This document shows positions 12,165 through 26,600 of a stretch of DNA of 64,000 bases, in pieces. Position 1 is the stretch's first letter, and each line of letters starts with the position of its first letter. The position numbers and the translations under genes are program-made. The stretch is from Plotosus lineatus (Eukaryota > Chordata > Actinopteri > Siluriformes > Plotosidae). The stretch is from NCBI GenBank assembly GCA_024760905.1, contig CM045735.1, positions 2,694,661 through 2,758,660 of the forward strand, in the 5' to 3' direction. A model generated the notes under the pieces. It saw only the letters and a list, made by a program, of their open reading frames with translations. It made no database searches and had not been told where the DNA came from.

Positions 12165-13348
12165 TTCAGTATACAATATTAATTTATTTAATATGCTGGC
12201 TGAGTGGGGAGGTGGGCGGGTTCTTCTCCTGCATTGATTAGCTCTAATACGGCTGAAAAAAAGGTTCAAAAAAGATAAATAAAATCAGATCTCACCATCC
12301 ACTGGAATTTTCCAGGTTGCCACCAGCAGTCAACAATTCCTGACTCCACATGAATATTTTATTCCATTATTAGTTATTATTATCCATTCCCGTATTTTCC
12401 TTAAACATGACATCATCTAATCTATCAAACAATTTCTCTCCATTTTAATTTAATTACACTTAATTCTAGTACAGTATGGCAAAAAAGCATGTTCCCCAAA
12501 GTCATATGCACCCTCTGCATCACACTACGCCCCCCCACTATTTCAGAAACACTTGCCTTGTGGGAGCTCACAACAAGCTTTTTCTAGCTTTCATTCGTAG
12601 AGTGCGCACACACAAAATTCTCCTGTTCCTCCTCCTTTGTTACGCACCACCTCCTGCCTACCCACGTGACATCTTAGCCGCAGTCGATGATCGGAAGGAT
12701 TAGTTGACTTGTTGTTCATTCTTGTTTTAATACTACTTATTATTAATATTAAATGTACATGTATTATTATTATTATGAAATGTTTGTTTTTACATGTCTA
12801 TCTTTAATATATTAGGTCAAATATGTAGGGCAGTGGTGGCCTGGTGGTATAGGGCGCTGGATCGCTGATCCTAGGGTTGGGGGTTCAAGTCCCACTCTCC
12901 GCAAGGTTAACATTGTCCCCCCAGTGCAGCTAACTGGGTTATCAAAGTCCGGCCATGTCTCTCTCTGTCTATGGTGTGAGGTTCATGTAAAAGAACCATT
13001 GCTGACTCTCGACAAGAGGAGCTGCAAAGCTGTCAGCGTGTTTCTGTTGATTGCTAAAGGGTTGTGTCCAGAAGGGCACCCGACATAAACTCTGACAAAT
13101 CAAATGTGCAAATCAGATGATTCACTGTGGCGACCCCTGATAAAGGGAAAAAGCTGAAAGGAAAAGAAGAAGATATTATTATTGAAATATTCATGTTTGT
13201 GGCCGATGATACGAGTTTGGGAGGAGGTTGGAATGGATTAACTGGTTTTCTGTTATTTCTTATCTTATGGGAATAATTGTTTCATCTAACAAACATTTCA
13301 GCTTAAGAGCTCACCCTCAAAACAGATTAAATTTGGAAGTCATGGTAC

Positions 13349-13408
<60 letters not shown>

Positions 13409-14549
13409 CAGGTCTTTTGGACCTGTGATGATGGGGTTTGGTATCCCAGCCACCCAAAAGTTTCTACTTTAATGTGTGCATGCCACAAGACAGTTGGTAA
13501 GAGTAGGACTTGTCTACCTACGCATGCAAAGACTGGGTCCGACTGATTGTGTGGAAGAAAGCACCAAATTGGTTCAGCAGACAAGATGGACCCAGAAAAG
13601 CATTGTAGAGCACAACCAGGGCACAGTAAGACACCCAGGACATGCGACACTATATCATGCCACTGAACTCAAGACAGACCGGGACGAGACAGTGGGAGCC
13701 CCCCGCGTATTAATACCATCATAAAGCTCTAAAAAGACTCAGCGCTCCTCACTGTGAATGGACTCTCTGAACACAAAGACGGTTTTACTTATAATCTTGA
13801 TAAACGTGAATGTTTTGGTTGTAAAGCACCATCTAGCAGATTTAGAAATACCTGAGCATCTGAATGCTCACGTTAATGCTAAAAAGGATACGATGATGTT
13901 CCAGGGTCCGAGACGCAGCCAGTTGGGCCAAAAACCTTTGTACAGGGCGAAGAAACCTTCATTCCGCCACGTCTGCATGAGTCCATCCAAAGTGCCTTTA
14001 TAGACAAGGTTCCCAGAAAGCACGCGTTGGTTCATCATCCGTGTCCTCACCACATCCACGGGGTTGGACGCGAGCGCTCCGGCCAGACCACAGGCAAAAC
14101 TGGAACTGCAGGGATGTACGGCTACTTCATGTGACGCTCGCCATCTCATCGCACGACTTCAAACGTGATTAATAAACAAGATCTCGGGTAGAACCCTAAA
14201 CTCTACTCACATGAAATGAGTCAGAACCGTGTCTCCCATCATGCCTGAAGCAATTAAGTGCTTCTTGGTGATGTCATACACGGGAAGCTCTACGCCGACC
14301 ACGATGGCAGCTCTCTGTGCTGTAGGAATGACACCCTGAAACACATGACAGTGGAAACACTAAGCGAGGTTCAGTGTAGTGTAATTACAATTCCATCACT
14401 TCTGTACAAAGAACAACAAAAACAGAGAAACAAACTAAATGGGATCTACAGCACCTCCTAAGGGTCATTGTGGGTAATCTTTTTTTTAATGAACTTTGCG
14501 TTTCTGAAACAGAAGCAATGCAAAAACAAGTACATGCGTGTGCGCGCGT

Positions 14550-14606
<57 letters not shown>

Positions 14607-17600
14607 TCCTATGTGACTTCCCTGATGCCAGTCATGGGTGTCACTGAACTGAGTTCTGAGACGACAACGTTGGCCCTTTTCTCAAAGTGTTACCCCGCTT
14701 CTTCTTACACGTGGCATCTGTTTACCCCTGATTGGTGGTTGTCGATTTGCTCTGTCTGAAAATCAAGTGGAACAAAAGACCAAGCAGACAGCTGCTTCTG
14801 ATACACCTCGTGCCACACCCAGTGGAAACAGGCACCGAAACAACGTAAATGCAACCAGGGTTAACTGTTTATATACACATATTTCATAACATGGCCCTTA
14901 TAGGACGCTGTACGCAAACTGATATCATAAATTTAGTCTGTAAAATATTAAGGGGAGGTACATTGGTGTAGTGTTTGGCACGTCCGCCTCACAGCAAGAA
15001 GGTCCTGGGTTCAAATCCCAGCTCGGGGCGTTTTTGGGTGGAGTTTGCATGTTCTCCCCGTATTTGTGTGGGTTTCCTCCAGGTATTCTGGAGTTTTCTA
15101 CCACGGTCCAAAAAACATGCACAGTAAGCTATTTGGCTGTTCCTAATCATCCCAAGGTGTCAGTATGAATGATTGTATGTGTGTTGACTCTTCGATGGCC
15201 TGGCAAGCTGTTGAGGGTGTACCCTGCCGAGGAGTCGGATGAGATAGGCACTAGACTCCCTGTGACCCTAATTAGGATTCAACAGCCTAGAAAATGAATG
15301 AATAATAAAGTTTTTTAACTAAGCTTGCCTATACACATCTATTATTTATTTAAATATATATATTATTGTTTGTTCTATTTATCAGTGATGTGTTTCTTGT
15401 GTTTGAACAACAATACTAATCATCCTTCAGTCATTCATCCTTCTTCCACTTCCTCACCCTCCAGAGTCCTCGTGTCCCCTCTGTCTGGTAGATGTTGATG
15501 AAGTTGGCCATCATGCTGCCTTGGAGCAGACTTCCCTGAGCCTGCATGCGAATCTGTACACGATTCAGGACAAACAACAGCAAAAAAAAAAAAAGATAAC
15601 ATTGTCCACAGCGCCTCTATACACACCAAAGTTCAGACAAATCCCTCCATCACTCCAATTTTCTACATTACTCCATTTTATAATTACACCGTCCAGACTT
15701 ATGAGTAAACAAGAAACATGAGATTGATAATTAGTTCCCTTTATCACACCACAACCGCGTATTTCCGAGTGTCTTCAAAATGATTGACAGGTCGCGGGTC
15801 GGTTTTCAAGATGCGTTTCGCCGGGCGATTACTTCGACAGGAAATCCCTTCCCGTCTTACCTTCAACACGTCTGTAGGATTCGCTAAAGAAGAGGACAGG
15901 ACTCCTGAGATGACGCCGCAGAACACGTTGATGACCATCGTCTCATCTGCAAGCAGCAAACAAACAGACCACGCCCAGATTTCACATCAGAGTTATTGGC
16001 AATCAATATAAATATACAGACACTCCCTGACTTACGTTTTTAATTGATTCCGGATGGCCGAACTCAAGTTGAAAGTGAAAGTAAGTTGTTACAGTGACGT
16101 ATGATGCTCATACTGTACCATACATCCATAAATAACATTACCATATCTCATATTAACATAACATTGTAAAATAATATCAAATACAGTAGGTCCTCGACAT
16201 TTGCGGGGGTTCGGTTCCGAGATATATATATACATATATAACTGAACTGGGAAGAAGGAGGGACACGTTCAGTCTGCCGTTTGTAAACAATGGACGCAAC
16301 GTCATTATGTCAGCGTACTACGTAGGTACGTCTAAACTCAAAATTTTACCTTTTTTTTTTTTTTTTTTTTGAAAAAAAAAAAAAATAAATTAAAAAAAAA
16401 AATGTAAAATCGAAAAAACAAAATGGATGAACGTAAGTCGGGGAGCGTCTGTAGATATAAACAATATGGAGATCGACTTATATACAAGCTGTTCCGGTAG
16501 AATACGGATTAAGTCACGCCATCAAGTTTTGATTAATACCCAAAGTAGAAGATGTTGGACCTGGATGAATTCACCAAATTACATCCTTCAAAGCAAAGAT
16601 CAGCCACATGACCAAGTTCAAATATCCACAAACACAATTTCTCCATGATAAAGGTTCCGTGACCACGTCATCGAAAAACAGTAGAAATCACGTATTGTTC
16701 TGATTTTAAAGGCTGTAATGGTGCTCAGGGTGCTGATCCACATACACTACCAGAACACACACACACACATATGCCATATTTGACATGATAAGCGCCCAGG
16801 GCGCTCTAAAATTGGAGTGGGTGGGCGCTTATTAAAATGTTACCAGCGGAGTGGAACGGTAAGTGCTTATTACCATCGAGGTGGAAAACATGAATAATAA
16901 CAGAACAATAAAAGAGTTTTACTGGTATTTGTATTATTCATTTTGTGGCATCAACCACACTACTTACATGAAAGCTGAAAATAAACAGAAAACAGAATAC
17001 ATTTATTTTTAGAAAAGACCCCTTACTTTTCCCTCCCTTTAAACATTTCCTTTAAATACTTTCCCAGAAGTAAAATCAGCCAATCAACACGAATGTCAAC
17101 TTTAGCACATGGCACGTTGAACCAATCAACACGAACATCAACAAAAGCACATAGCCAGGAACTTGCTTAAATTTATGATGTTAGTGAGCAGGAGAACCAG
17201 GTGAAAAATACTCGTCATCACTTTCTGATAGGTCCATATCTGACTCATCGCTCCATTCATTCAGAGCATCCCATAGTTTTGCTGTAGCAGTTTCTAATGG
17301 TTCATCGGTTGTTGGACATTTACCAAGAGAACACAACAAAATATTTTCCTGTTTTTTAACACACGGCGGAACGATCAAATGTGTTGTTATTGAGTGGCAG
17401 GGGGTCTTGAAATAGCATGTAAACTCACTTTTACAGGCAGTGAACGCCTCATTTTACGATTACAGAGACTGACCGAATAAAATTGATAAGTTTGATCTAA
17501 CATTTTGCTCCCAGTACACATGGGTGGTTATTAGACTTAAGATTAAAAAAAAAAGTTTTTAATTGGGGGGGGGCTGATTGGAGCAGAGCGCTTATTACGT

Positions 17601-20600
17601 CGAATACAGTATATATTTAATATACATAATATACAGATTATACAGAAAGCTCCCGTTACTTGCGGGGGTTATGTTCCGCCCCTCCCCCCGGATCCCGGAA
17701 ATCAACGAATTATTGATGCGGTTTTCAAACCCTATGTATGACATTACATGCACTAAAATATGCTTGTTAAACCCATTCTAACTCCTTAATACAGTAATAA
17801 TGCAGTAAAAAGTAGTAATGATTAAGTAAAAACTTTTTAATTTTGTACTGTGATCATAGCGCTTAAATAATCATTAAAAACACACGAAAAACACTTGAAT
17901 TCGCAATTCAAGCAATCACGATGACGTGTGCAAAGGAGAAAAAAAGCATTGTACATATCCTCTGCAACAAATCAGCAAGAGGGAGAAACAAAAGCTCTCA
18001 GCCATTGGCTAAATTTGAATCACATGCCAGTATTGTCGTGATGATGCATATGTATAATTTCCCAGGGCTGCTGTTAATTCAGTGCTTCTCAAATAGTGTG
18101 ACATGTTTTTTGCTATACTGTACTACAATTAAGTGTTTTTTTATTATTTAAATTTTTTTCAATGTTTTTTCAATGTTAATAAAAATACAATGTTATACAG
18201 AGGTGTATTCAGAACAATTTTATAGACAAATTTCATTCTAAAAAATGAAATTATAAAAAAATTCCCCCCCCCCCATTCTTTCAATAGAAATAGTATTCTA
18301 TTTATAGTCGTGCGCAAGGCGCTGGGGGGAGCATGAATTTTTTTTTTTTCCTTTCTAGAGGGGGCGTAACAGAAAATAATTGAAAAGCACTGCGCTAATT
18401 AAAAAAAAAATAATCATGAAAAAAAGCCTCTGAGAGCATTTTCTTTTATTTTTCCATTTATTGTTTTGAAAACCGATGTATAATCAGAACGACTTAACTC
18501 GAAATGACTTAAGTCGAGGCATACCTGTACAGTAGACCCTTGACTATTCGCAGGTTTGCACTCACAGTTTGCATATTCACGGACTGCCAAGCAACTCTCA
18601 CATGATTCAAATTCAGCCAATGGCTGTCCTCCTTCTTCCTGACTGGTTGAGATGATGTAACGCCCGTTTTTCCTCATTCGCGCACAAGTTGTCAATGATC
18701 CGGTTTTTTTTTAAGTGTGTTTTAATTACCAGTTAAGTTCTATGGTGTCACTCAAATGCCAGCTTAGCACCAGAAAAAGGTAATGACGTTGGATGTCTCT
18801 TCCAAAGAAATAAGACTTTCTCCAGAAGAAACGCCAGTTTCCTCTGAAGTGTCTGAAGAGGAATAATCGTCTGAACTGTTGTAAAACACTCCACTATTAA
18901 AGTCTTTTTCAATTATTATTCCAATACATTACCTAAGTTGATGTTTAGAATCTTTGTGTGTGTGAGTTTATTTACTGTGGTGTAGCATATTTCTCATTTT
19001 GTTTTATTTATCTAATTTATTACATTTCTTGTTCTTTTATGTCCTTTTTGTTATGGCCTGTGTTTTCGGGACTTTGATTTTGGTGCTGTGCCTGTAACTG
19101 TTTACTCTCTGCTTCAGCTGAGGGGCGTGGCTGAGCTGCTCCATGGCTCACACCTGAATTCACTATTCTCATTTACTCCCAATAAACAAAAGCATGCTCA
19201 CCTCTGCGCCAGAGGATTAACTCACATCACATCAAGGCTTCTTTGGTTTGTAACACCCACTAACTCTCTCACTCTAAACGTGGCTGAGCTGCTCGGACTA
19301 AATGCAGTTCATACCTGAATTCAGTCATCTCATGCCTAATGCGAGACCTTCCTCTAGTGGGCATTTTGAAAACTACTGTGTTGTATTTTTCAAGGAGAAT
19401 GCATTTAAATGTGTTTTTATATGTATGCTATATAATGTTTATATTTTATTATCAATAAATATTACAGTAAAAAATAAGTTTTTCTTAATCATTACTACAT
19501 TTTACTATATCAATACTGAATTAATGAGCAAGACTGTCTATAGCAGGTGTCACCAACACGGTGCCCGCGGGCACCCGGTCGCCCGCAAGGACCACATGAG
19601 TCGCCCGCGGGCCTGTTCCAAAAATAGCACATCTCATAGAGAGCTGCGTCTAAAAATTAATTTTGTTCTGTTGCTATTATTTTTTTAATCACACTTGTAT
19701 GTATATAGATTTAAAAAATACTATCTTAAAAATACTTTAAGGTTAACACAAGACAATATTTACCTATGGGCAGTAAAGTAGAGCTTGTGGGATGTGGAGA
19801 AGTAAGCTAGCGGGCGCTGTATGCACTTTGTACCCCAAAAACATGGCAGAAAAAGAAAGAAAACGATATCTCTTTCACAGTGAATGGGAAGAGGAGTTCT
19901 TTACGACTGTAAAAGAAACCTGCGTGTGTCTGATTTGCGGGACGACCGTGGCGACAGCAAAAGCGGCACAATGTGGAGAGACATTTCAATACGTGTCACA
20001 AAAGCTACCATGATAAATATCCACCTGCAAGCGCCTCTACGGGCAGAAAAGCCCGTGAGCTAAAGACCGCTCTGGGTAAGCAACAGTCTTTTTACGAGGC
20101 CGGCCAAAACTCACAAAAGCAACCGAAGCCTCGTTTAGAGCTACACATTTTCTGATCAAAGAAAAAAAGGCATTTACAGATGGAGAAGTTGTCAAAGAAG
20201 CGATGTTATTAATTGCTAACACTGTATTTAAAGGCGAGAAAAATGGAAGCGACCTAATCTCCCACTCTTTCCGACGTCAACTGGGGCATCTACGATGGCA
20301 AGACGAGTATCAGCTATGTCCAGTAACTTGGTCGATCAGTTGGAGCAGGATCTGGCGAAGTGCAAGTGGTTTAGCCTCCAGTCTGCGATGAGTCCGTGGA
20401 CAGCAGCAGTACAGCGCAGTTATTGGTTTTATCCGGATGGTGTTTAATGATTTCTCCACAAAAGAAGAACTCCTGACACTACTGCCCTTAAAGACAACTA
20501 CGAGAGGAGTTGACATTTATAACACGGTGAAGGAGTTTTTCGTGCAGAAAAAGGTGCCATTGGAAAAGCTGGTAGCGGTGACAACAGGCGGGGCTCCTGC

Positions 20601-23600
20601 TATGGTCGGCCGACAGACAGGTTTCATCGCTCACTGTAAACGCGTGACTCCAGACTTCCCCAAATTTCTGCATTACCATTGCATCATTCACCAGCAGGCG
20701 TTGTGCGTAAAGTGATCGGCTTTGGGCACGTGATGACTCCGTTGTAGAAAATCATAAACAACATCCGCCTCCAAAGCAAAGCAGCACAGGATTTTCAAGG
20801 TACTATTAGAGGGAGATGTCAGCAGAATATGGGGACCTACTGCTACACACAGAAATCAGATGGCTCAGCAGAGGGCCCGAGTTTTGCATCGTTTTTTGTC
20901 TCTTTGCGTGAAATCAAAGAGTTCATGCAGTCCAAAGGCTTAAGATGTCTCACTGCTAGAGGACACAGAGTGGACACTTGACCTTGCATTTTGGTGGACA
21001 TTACTGGGAAACTAAACCTCCTGAACTGCCAGCTGCAAGGCAAAGGTAAGACTGTTGTCGATATGATAAGTGCTTTAAATGCATTTAAAGCCAAAATGAA
21101 TGCATTCTCTGCAGATTTACAGAGAAAAAAAGTTCTGCACTTTCCCTCTGTGCAGTCAGTGCTGAAAGACAATGCTTCTGCATCTGAGACATTTGAAAAG
21201 TGGCAGAAAAGTACATTGAAGTAATAAACAGACTTGGGCAAGAGTTTGAGAATAGGTTTTGTGACCTTCATCAGCTTGAACCATGTGTGTTCTTCATTTC
21301 CAACCCTTTCATGAATGGGGACACAACATGCTTTGCTGAGCAGTTAAGTGCAACGTTCAACTTGGATGCTGGACAGGTGGAGATTGAAATTATAACATTG
21401 CAAAATGATCTCCATCTCAAAGCCTACCAGGCTGCACCAAACTTTGGCGCCTTGTTGACACAGAGAAGTACAGTGGAGTATGCACAGCAGCCATGAAGGT
21501 TGCCAGCCTGTTTGGCTCAACCTATCTCTGTGAATCAGCATTTTCTGACATGAACTTCATCAAAAACAAACACAGAACACGCCTCACTGATGCACATCTG
21601 AGAGACTCACTCACAGTTGCAGTGTCAAGTTACACACCAGATTACAACACACTGGTGAACAGCATGCAATGCCAGTCTTCCCACTAACCAAGGACGGATA
21701 CCAGATGTAGTCAGTGGCAACATGGTAGTGCCATGGCAAAGTTGAATTAAAATATTGAAGAATTGTGTTCAATTTAAAAGTGTGTTCATGACATTTAAAA
21801 GTTATAATTTTGTTAAACATAACACAGACTTGGCCATTAGTTCAAAATGTGAAATAAAAAATGTATTACATATTTAAAAATATGTAAGTTGATTTTGTTT
21901 AACATTACATAATTGTTAACTTTTGAAACATGTTGCAACATAGTTCATGATTTGTTAACAGGGCATGTCAGTGGCTTGTGCAAATGGGATATTTTTTGCT
22001 AAAATGTAGTGATGTAAGTGATCATCTGAAAATGTAACAAATACTGTGATTAATAGAGATAAAGTGTTGAATATTGATATCTGTTTCCCACCTTGTTGTC
22101 ATTTTTGATAATCATTGTTAGAAATCATTAACATGATCAGTGTCTTTACATAGGTGAGTATTACTAATCATTATAAATAATGTATAACTAAAGGCAAACT
22201 GAGCAAATTTGTTATTTCAGAAGAGCGTATCAAACTGGTAGCCCTTCGTATGATTCAGTAACCGTGAAGTAGCTCTCAGTTTCAAAAATGTTGGTGACCC
22301 CTGGTCTATAGAATGTGTTTACGAAGCATGTTTCAGCTCTAGTTGCTGATTTGCATATGTAATATGATACATGGTGTTTTACTTCTGGGTACAGAACTCA
22401 CAGGTTATCTTCATTCGCGGGAGGGGCAGTAACCGAACCCCCGCAAATATCGAGGGCCTACTGTATTTCCTCTTAAGTCGCTTTTCCTGATTAGCGACAG
22501 AGAGACTTAAGTAACTCCGTGCCTTTTCACACTGTAATCACACTTTGTACCTCATCTTAAACCTGATTAATTTCTCTTTAGAAATCAAGATCTCCTCTTC
22601 ATTGTCACTGGAGCGAGTCACATTTTTATTTTTAATTGTAATTATTGGCAGCATGTGTAAACTCAAATACAGTCGGCCCCCAACTTACGAAATAAGTCCG
22701 TTCCAGAGCCCTTTTCGTATTGTGGGTATTCCGTAAGCAGGGATCGCATCTTACATGTTAAACACCTAATTCCAAAGGCTCCAGTCTTTGTACTGGATAA
22801 ACCCCATAAACCCTTTAAAAATGATAAAAGTACACCAATTTTGTATGAAATGTGTTAAAAGTAAAAGAAAATTATTTATTAAGCCATTTAAACATTTTAT
22901 TAAAATATTAAACCATTTTATTAGTATTTATTAATTAAACCATGATTGCACATTTTTTTATTAACACACACACACACACACACACCTCTCTCTCTTGCTC
23001 TCTCGCTCTCTAACGCACGAATTCCAGATAAGCTCAAATGCGCCCACATTTATTAAACATATACCGAATTAAAACAACTTAAAAAACTAAAAACTAAAGC
23101 GTTATTCCTTCTCTCTCTCTCGCTCGTGCGTGCTGTGGGCCATGCCCACAAAACATTAATTCAAAGCGCATTCCTTGCTTGACTATTTACTGAATTAAAA
23201 CAACTTAAAAAACTAAAGCGTTATTCCCTCCCTCCCTTCTCTCTCTCTCTCTCGAGCTGCGGGCCACGCCCACAAGACGTGAATTCAAAGCGCATTCCCT
23301 GCTTGACAAACTCAACTTTAATTTGATTCCTTGCGGTATCGGAATTCCAGATGAGCTCAAATGCACCCACATTTATTAAACATTTACTGAATTAAAATAA
23401 CTTAAAAAACTAAACTAAAAGAGTGAACTAAATTCAAGAGTGAAGCTTCCTTCTGTCTCTATCTGTGAGGCCAGCGGGGCGGGATGTTGAGAGACAGCCA
23501 ATGAGAGAGCAACTCGCGACGCGCATTTGAATTTCGAATTTCTTTTCGTAAGAGGGGGTTGTTTCGTGTCTTGTGGACGGAAACGCAAGAAAATGTTTTT

Positions 23601-26600
23601 CATAACCCGGGGATTTCATGCACAGGGGTCTTTGTAAGTTGGGGGCCGACTATACTTTAAAGGATTTCGTCTGGACTTTTTCCCCCTCTTCAGTGTACTG
23701 TACACTTATTAATTTGTTTTTATTAAACCATCTTTCATCAGTTATGAACAGTATGGGCTGTTTTTAAGGCTCTGGTTTACTGATCAAAAGGCTGGAGGCT
23801 CCAGTACCGCTCTGCCATTGCAGGGCCCTTGAGCAAGACGCTTATCACTCAGTTTTATTTATATAAAAAAAAAAAAAAAAAAAAAACGTCTGTAAACACA
23901 TCTGTATCGTGTCTGGAGAATCGTGATGTCATATTTCCATCGTATCGTTCAACCATAAAGTTGATAATGTCTGCCAAACTGAGTAGAAACAGCAGTTAAA
24001 AGTCTTGGCGCCTGGCAGTAAATAAACAGACACGGGCGACTTGCGGGAAGCTGTCCATTGGTCGCATTAGTTCTGGTAGGCGCACGCTGCAGTAAAACCC
24101 GCGGGTGACGCCATCAGACCCGGACAGCGAGAAGGTGATGGTGACATTGAGGAGTGAAACGAAATATAGAATTAATCCACTTTTAAAATATTGTATTTGA
24201 GCATAAGGCAATTCGAAAAAGAATAATTTTATATAATAAATAAATATATATATATATATGTTTTTTTTTTTAACATTTTTCATCAGCCTGAAATTATTAT
24301 TTTTTATAAAATGATAAAGTCTGTTAAAATACTACATCAGAAAAGTGAAAATTCATCACAATAACGATACGAGACCCTTGACTTTCCCTTTCCACTTGTA
24401 TCCGGTTTCCTTCTTTTAATCAGTAAATATTAAACACACTAAATAAACAGCCCAATAGGCAACGTCCTGTAGTGACTCGTGTCAGAACATAGTCCGGATG
24501 CCATGCATGTTCCGTTCTGAATGTGACGTTATTGATCGAACGACGACTCCTGCATAAAGTTTGGGTTCGGCTCGAGCCCCTGCCGTCGGTGATCGTTCAG
24601 TCGTAGCAAATTAAACGAACTCGACCACATCCAAGAGCAACAGTCCAAAGCTCCACACAGCATCAGAACGCATTGCCACGACTGGGCGTGAGCTCGCTAC
24701 ACACAGTACAGGAAACAAAGTCATTCGCAGAAAATAGTGTTCAAAACGTTACGAAAGCTGAGAATAGAATTTACGTTCAAAATAATAAGATAAATAAATA
24801 ACTCCTGAGTACACAGTTGAAGCGAGGGAGGAAGAGAAAGGGGGGGGGGGGGAATCAAAACAAAATCAGTCGTTAAAAAAAATAATAAATAAATAAACAA
24901 ACATTTAAATCTTTTTACAAGTAAGAAATTTCAGTTACAAATTTTTTTTTCTCAAATCTGATTTCAATCTTTGTATTTTGTTCCAGAACTTACTATCCCA
25001 CTTGTTTGGTACCGGTCCGCCACCGATACCAGGTCTAGATTCTGCACCAAGTGGAATTTTTACAGGTGACACCAAAGTTTCTTAAACTGAACAACAAATA
25101 AATAAAACATAAATTGCACGTCATCTAATGATGCTCACGAGTGTATTTATGGACGATTCTGATTGGCTAGAACAGACATGCAGGTAAAAAAGTCAAATAA
25201 ATTATTTAACAGTAAATAATTATTTAAATATAATATCCATGGTTTTAAAAACCCCAGAAATAAACAAAAAAGGCAAACTAGTAAAATTTGTACTGTAAAT
25301 TTTATGTGCAACACACTGTATTTATTAAACATCCTTATTGAATAAAATGATCTTGTGGATCATAATGAAATTTGTAAAAGTCTTCCTTCTGCCACTAGGT
25401 GGCGAAATATAGCAGCAAATTCCAAGATAGAATCTGAGGTAGAGCCAACAGGGATTATTGGTGTTCTTTTATATTAAAAAGCCTGACGAGCAACTGATTC
25501 TGGATATACAGGTAAGTTACACCAGTGCAGAGATATTTAAGAATAGTTTACACCCCCCTGCTCTCTATATGCAGGGAAAAAATCATAACTGGCGTAAACA
25601 AAGCTTTCCACGACAGGACCAATACGAGGGTGACAGATCTGGACTCACCTTCGGGACGGCTCACGAACAATTTCTTCAGTGTGTTGTATGTCCCAATTTT
25701 AATCGTGCCGTACGAGGCCTGCCTTAAAAGTGCAGGCGAAATCCTGCAACACAGAAAATCAACATTGTCACATAAGGCACAGCGATGGTGATCCAATACT
25801 CTTACATTCGACTGCAAGTTGCAATGCAAACCTTAACGTGTGATGATAAACCAAAAAAAATTTGCAAATACTTTCCTTCCCCCAATGATCACAGTGGCAG
25901 GAGCCAATCACAACCAAGAGCGGTTGAGAGCTCAGGTATGTGGAAGGGGCGAACAGACGGTGCATTCCTCCTAGTGGTCTTTGATTTGAGATAATTCAAT
26001 TTAATCTATATTTAACCCTGCAGGCTGCATTTATTCTTATTACAGATTTACTGCAAAAGTGAGAACCCGGGAACGCTGCACATGTTGTTCTAAAAGTCCT
26101 CATTTATTCACATGTCCTCAAGCGCAGGCTTAATAAACACTGCCCATACCTATACACCGGTCTATCCGAGACTAATCTCTAATAACATCCACCGAGACGG
26201 CCGTCGCATCCCAGTAGTGTCACCACACTGTCCTTGCCAGGAATTTGCCTGAACTCTGCATGTGGTTTAAACATTATCTATTTATAAATGATTGCAGCTA
26301 GCGTGAGCGATATACTATATGGGCCATAAAATAGCAGCGGATCTTGAGAAGGGTTGGCAGAGGAACCAGGAACATATTAAATATATTTATACTCAATTAC
26401 CGCTTCTGTGTTCGTACTGACTCTGGGTTTCATTGGTAGGTTGGTTAGATGGTGCTGTGTTTTCGATGTTATCTTAAACTTTCAGGGATAACAATCAGGC
26501 TCAATTTCTAACATTTTGCAGCATCATTAAACGCCATATCAAAGAGAAATCCTGCAAGAAAACAACACAGAACACAACGCATTCGTACCGAGTCACCACA

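Larger units (their letters stand above)
11491..13891 (-). other. slc25a14 intron 8
   Basis: Contains a poly-A run at 12127-12158, the 5'-truncated composite MITE copy b with a SINE inside it, and a (TA)n run at 13354-13404. No other exon is visible; the ORFs here lie over repeats or are unsupported. Confidence 0.7.
18530..22463. mobile_element. Pogo-like element split by a hAT insertion
   Basis: The left end CAGTAGACCCTTGACTATTC and the complement of the right end, CAGTAGGCCCTCGATATTTG, are imperfect inverted repeats, each flanked by TA (18528-18529 and 22464-22465). Without the nested 2.76-kb hAT the element is about 1.17 kb and non-coding. The CAGT(A)GGCCCTC-type terminus and TA target are those of the pogo/Tigger group. 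Confidence 0.5.
15947..25648 (-). other. slc25a14 intron 4 (9.7 kb, transposon-filled)
   Basis: In order from the left it contains a TIR element (16018-16455), a pogo-like remnant (16771-17611), a hAT MITE (18080-18392), a pogo-like element (18530-22463) containing a complete hAT (19544-22303), and a 983-bp MITE (22670-23652). A SINE fragment follows near 23770. From 23890 to 25648 I see no repeats other than short homopolymers, and no exon. Confidence 0.75.

Noticed and set aside
22670..23652. Direct repeats as a CRISPR-like array
   Set aside because: Only three imperfect blocks with low-complexity spacers inside a TIR-bounded MITE in a vertebrate intron.
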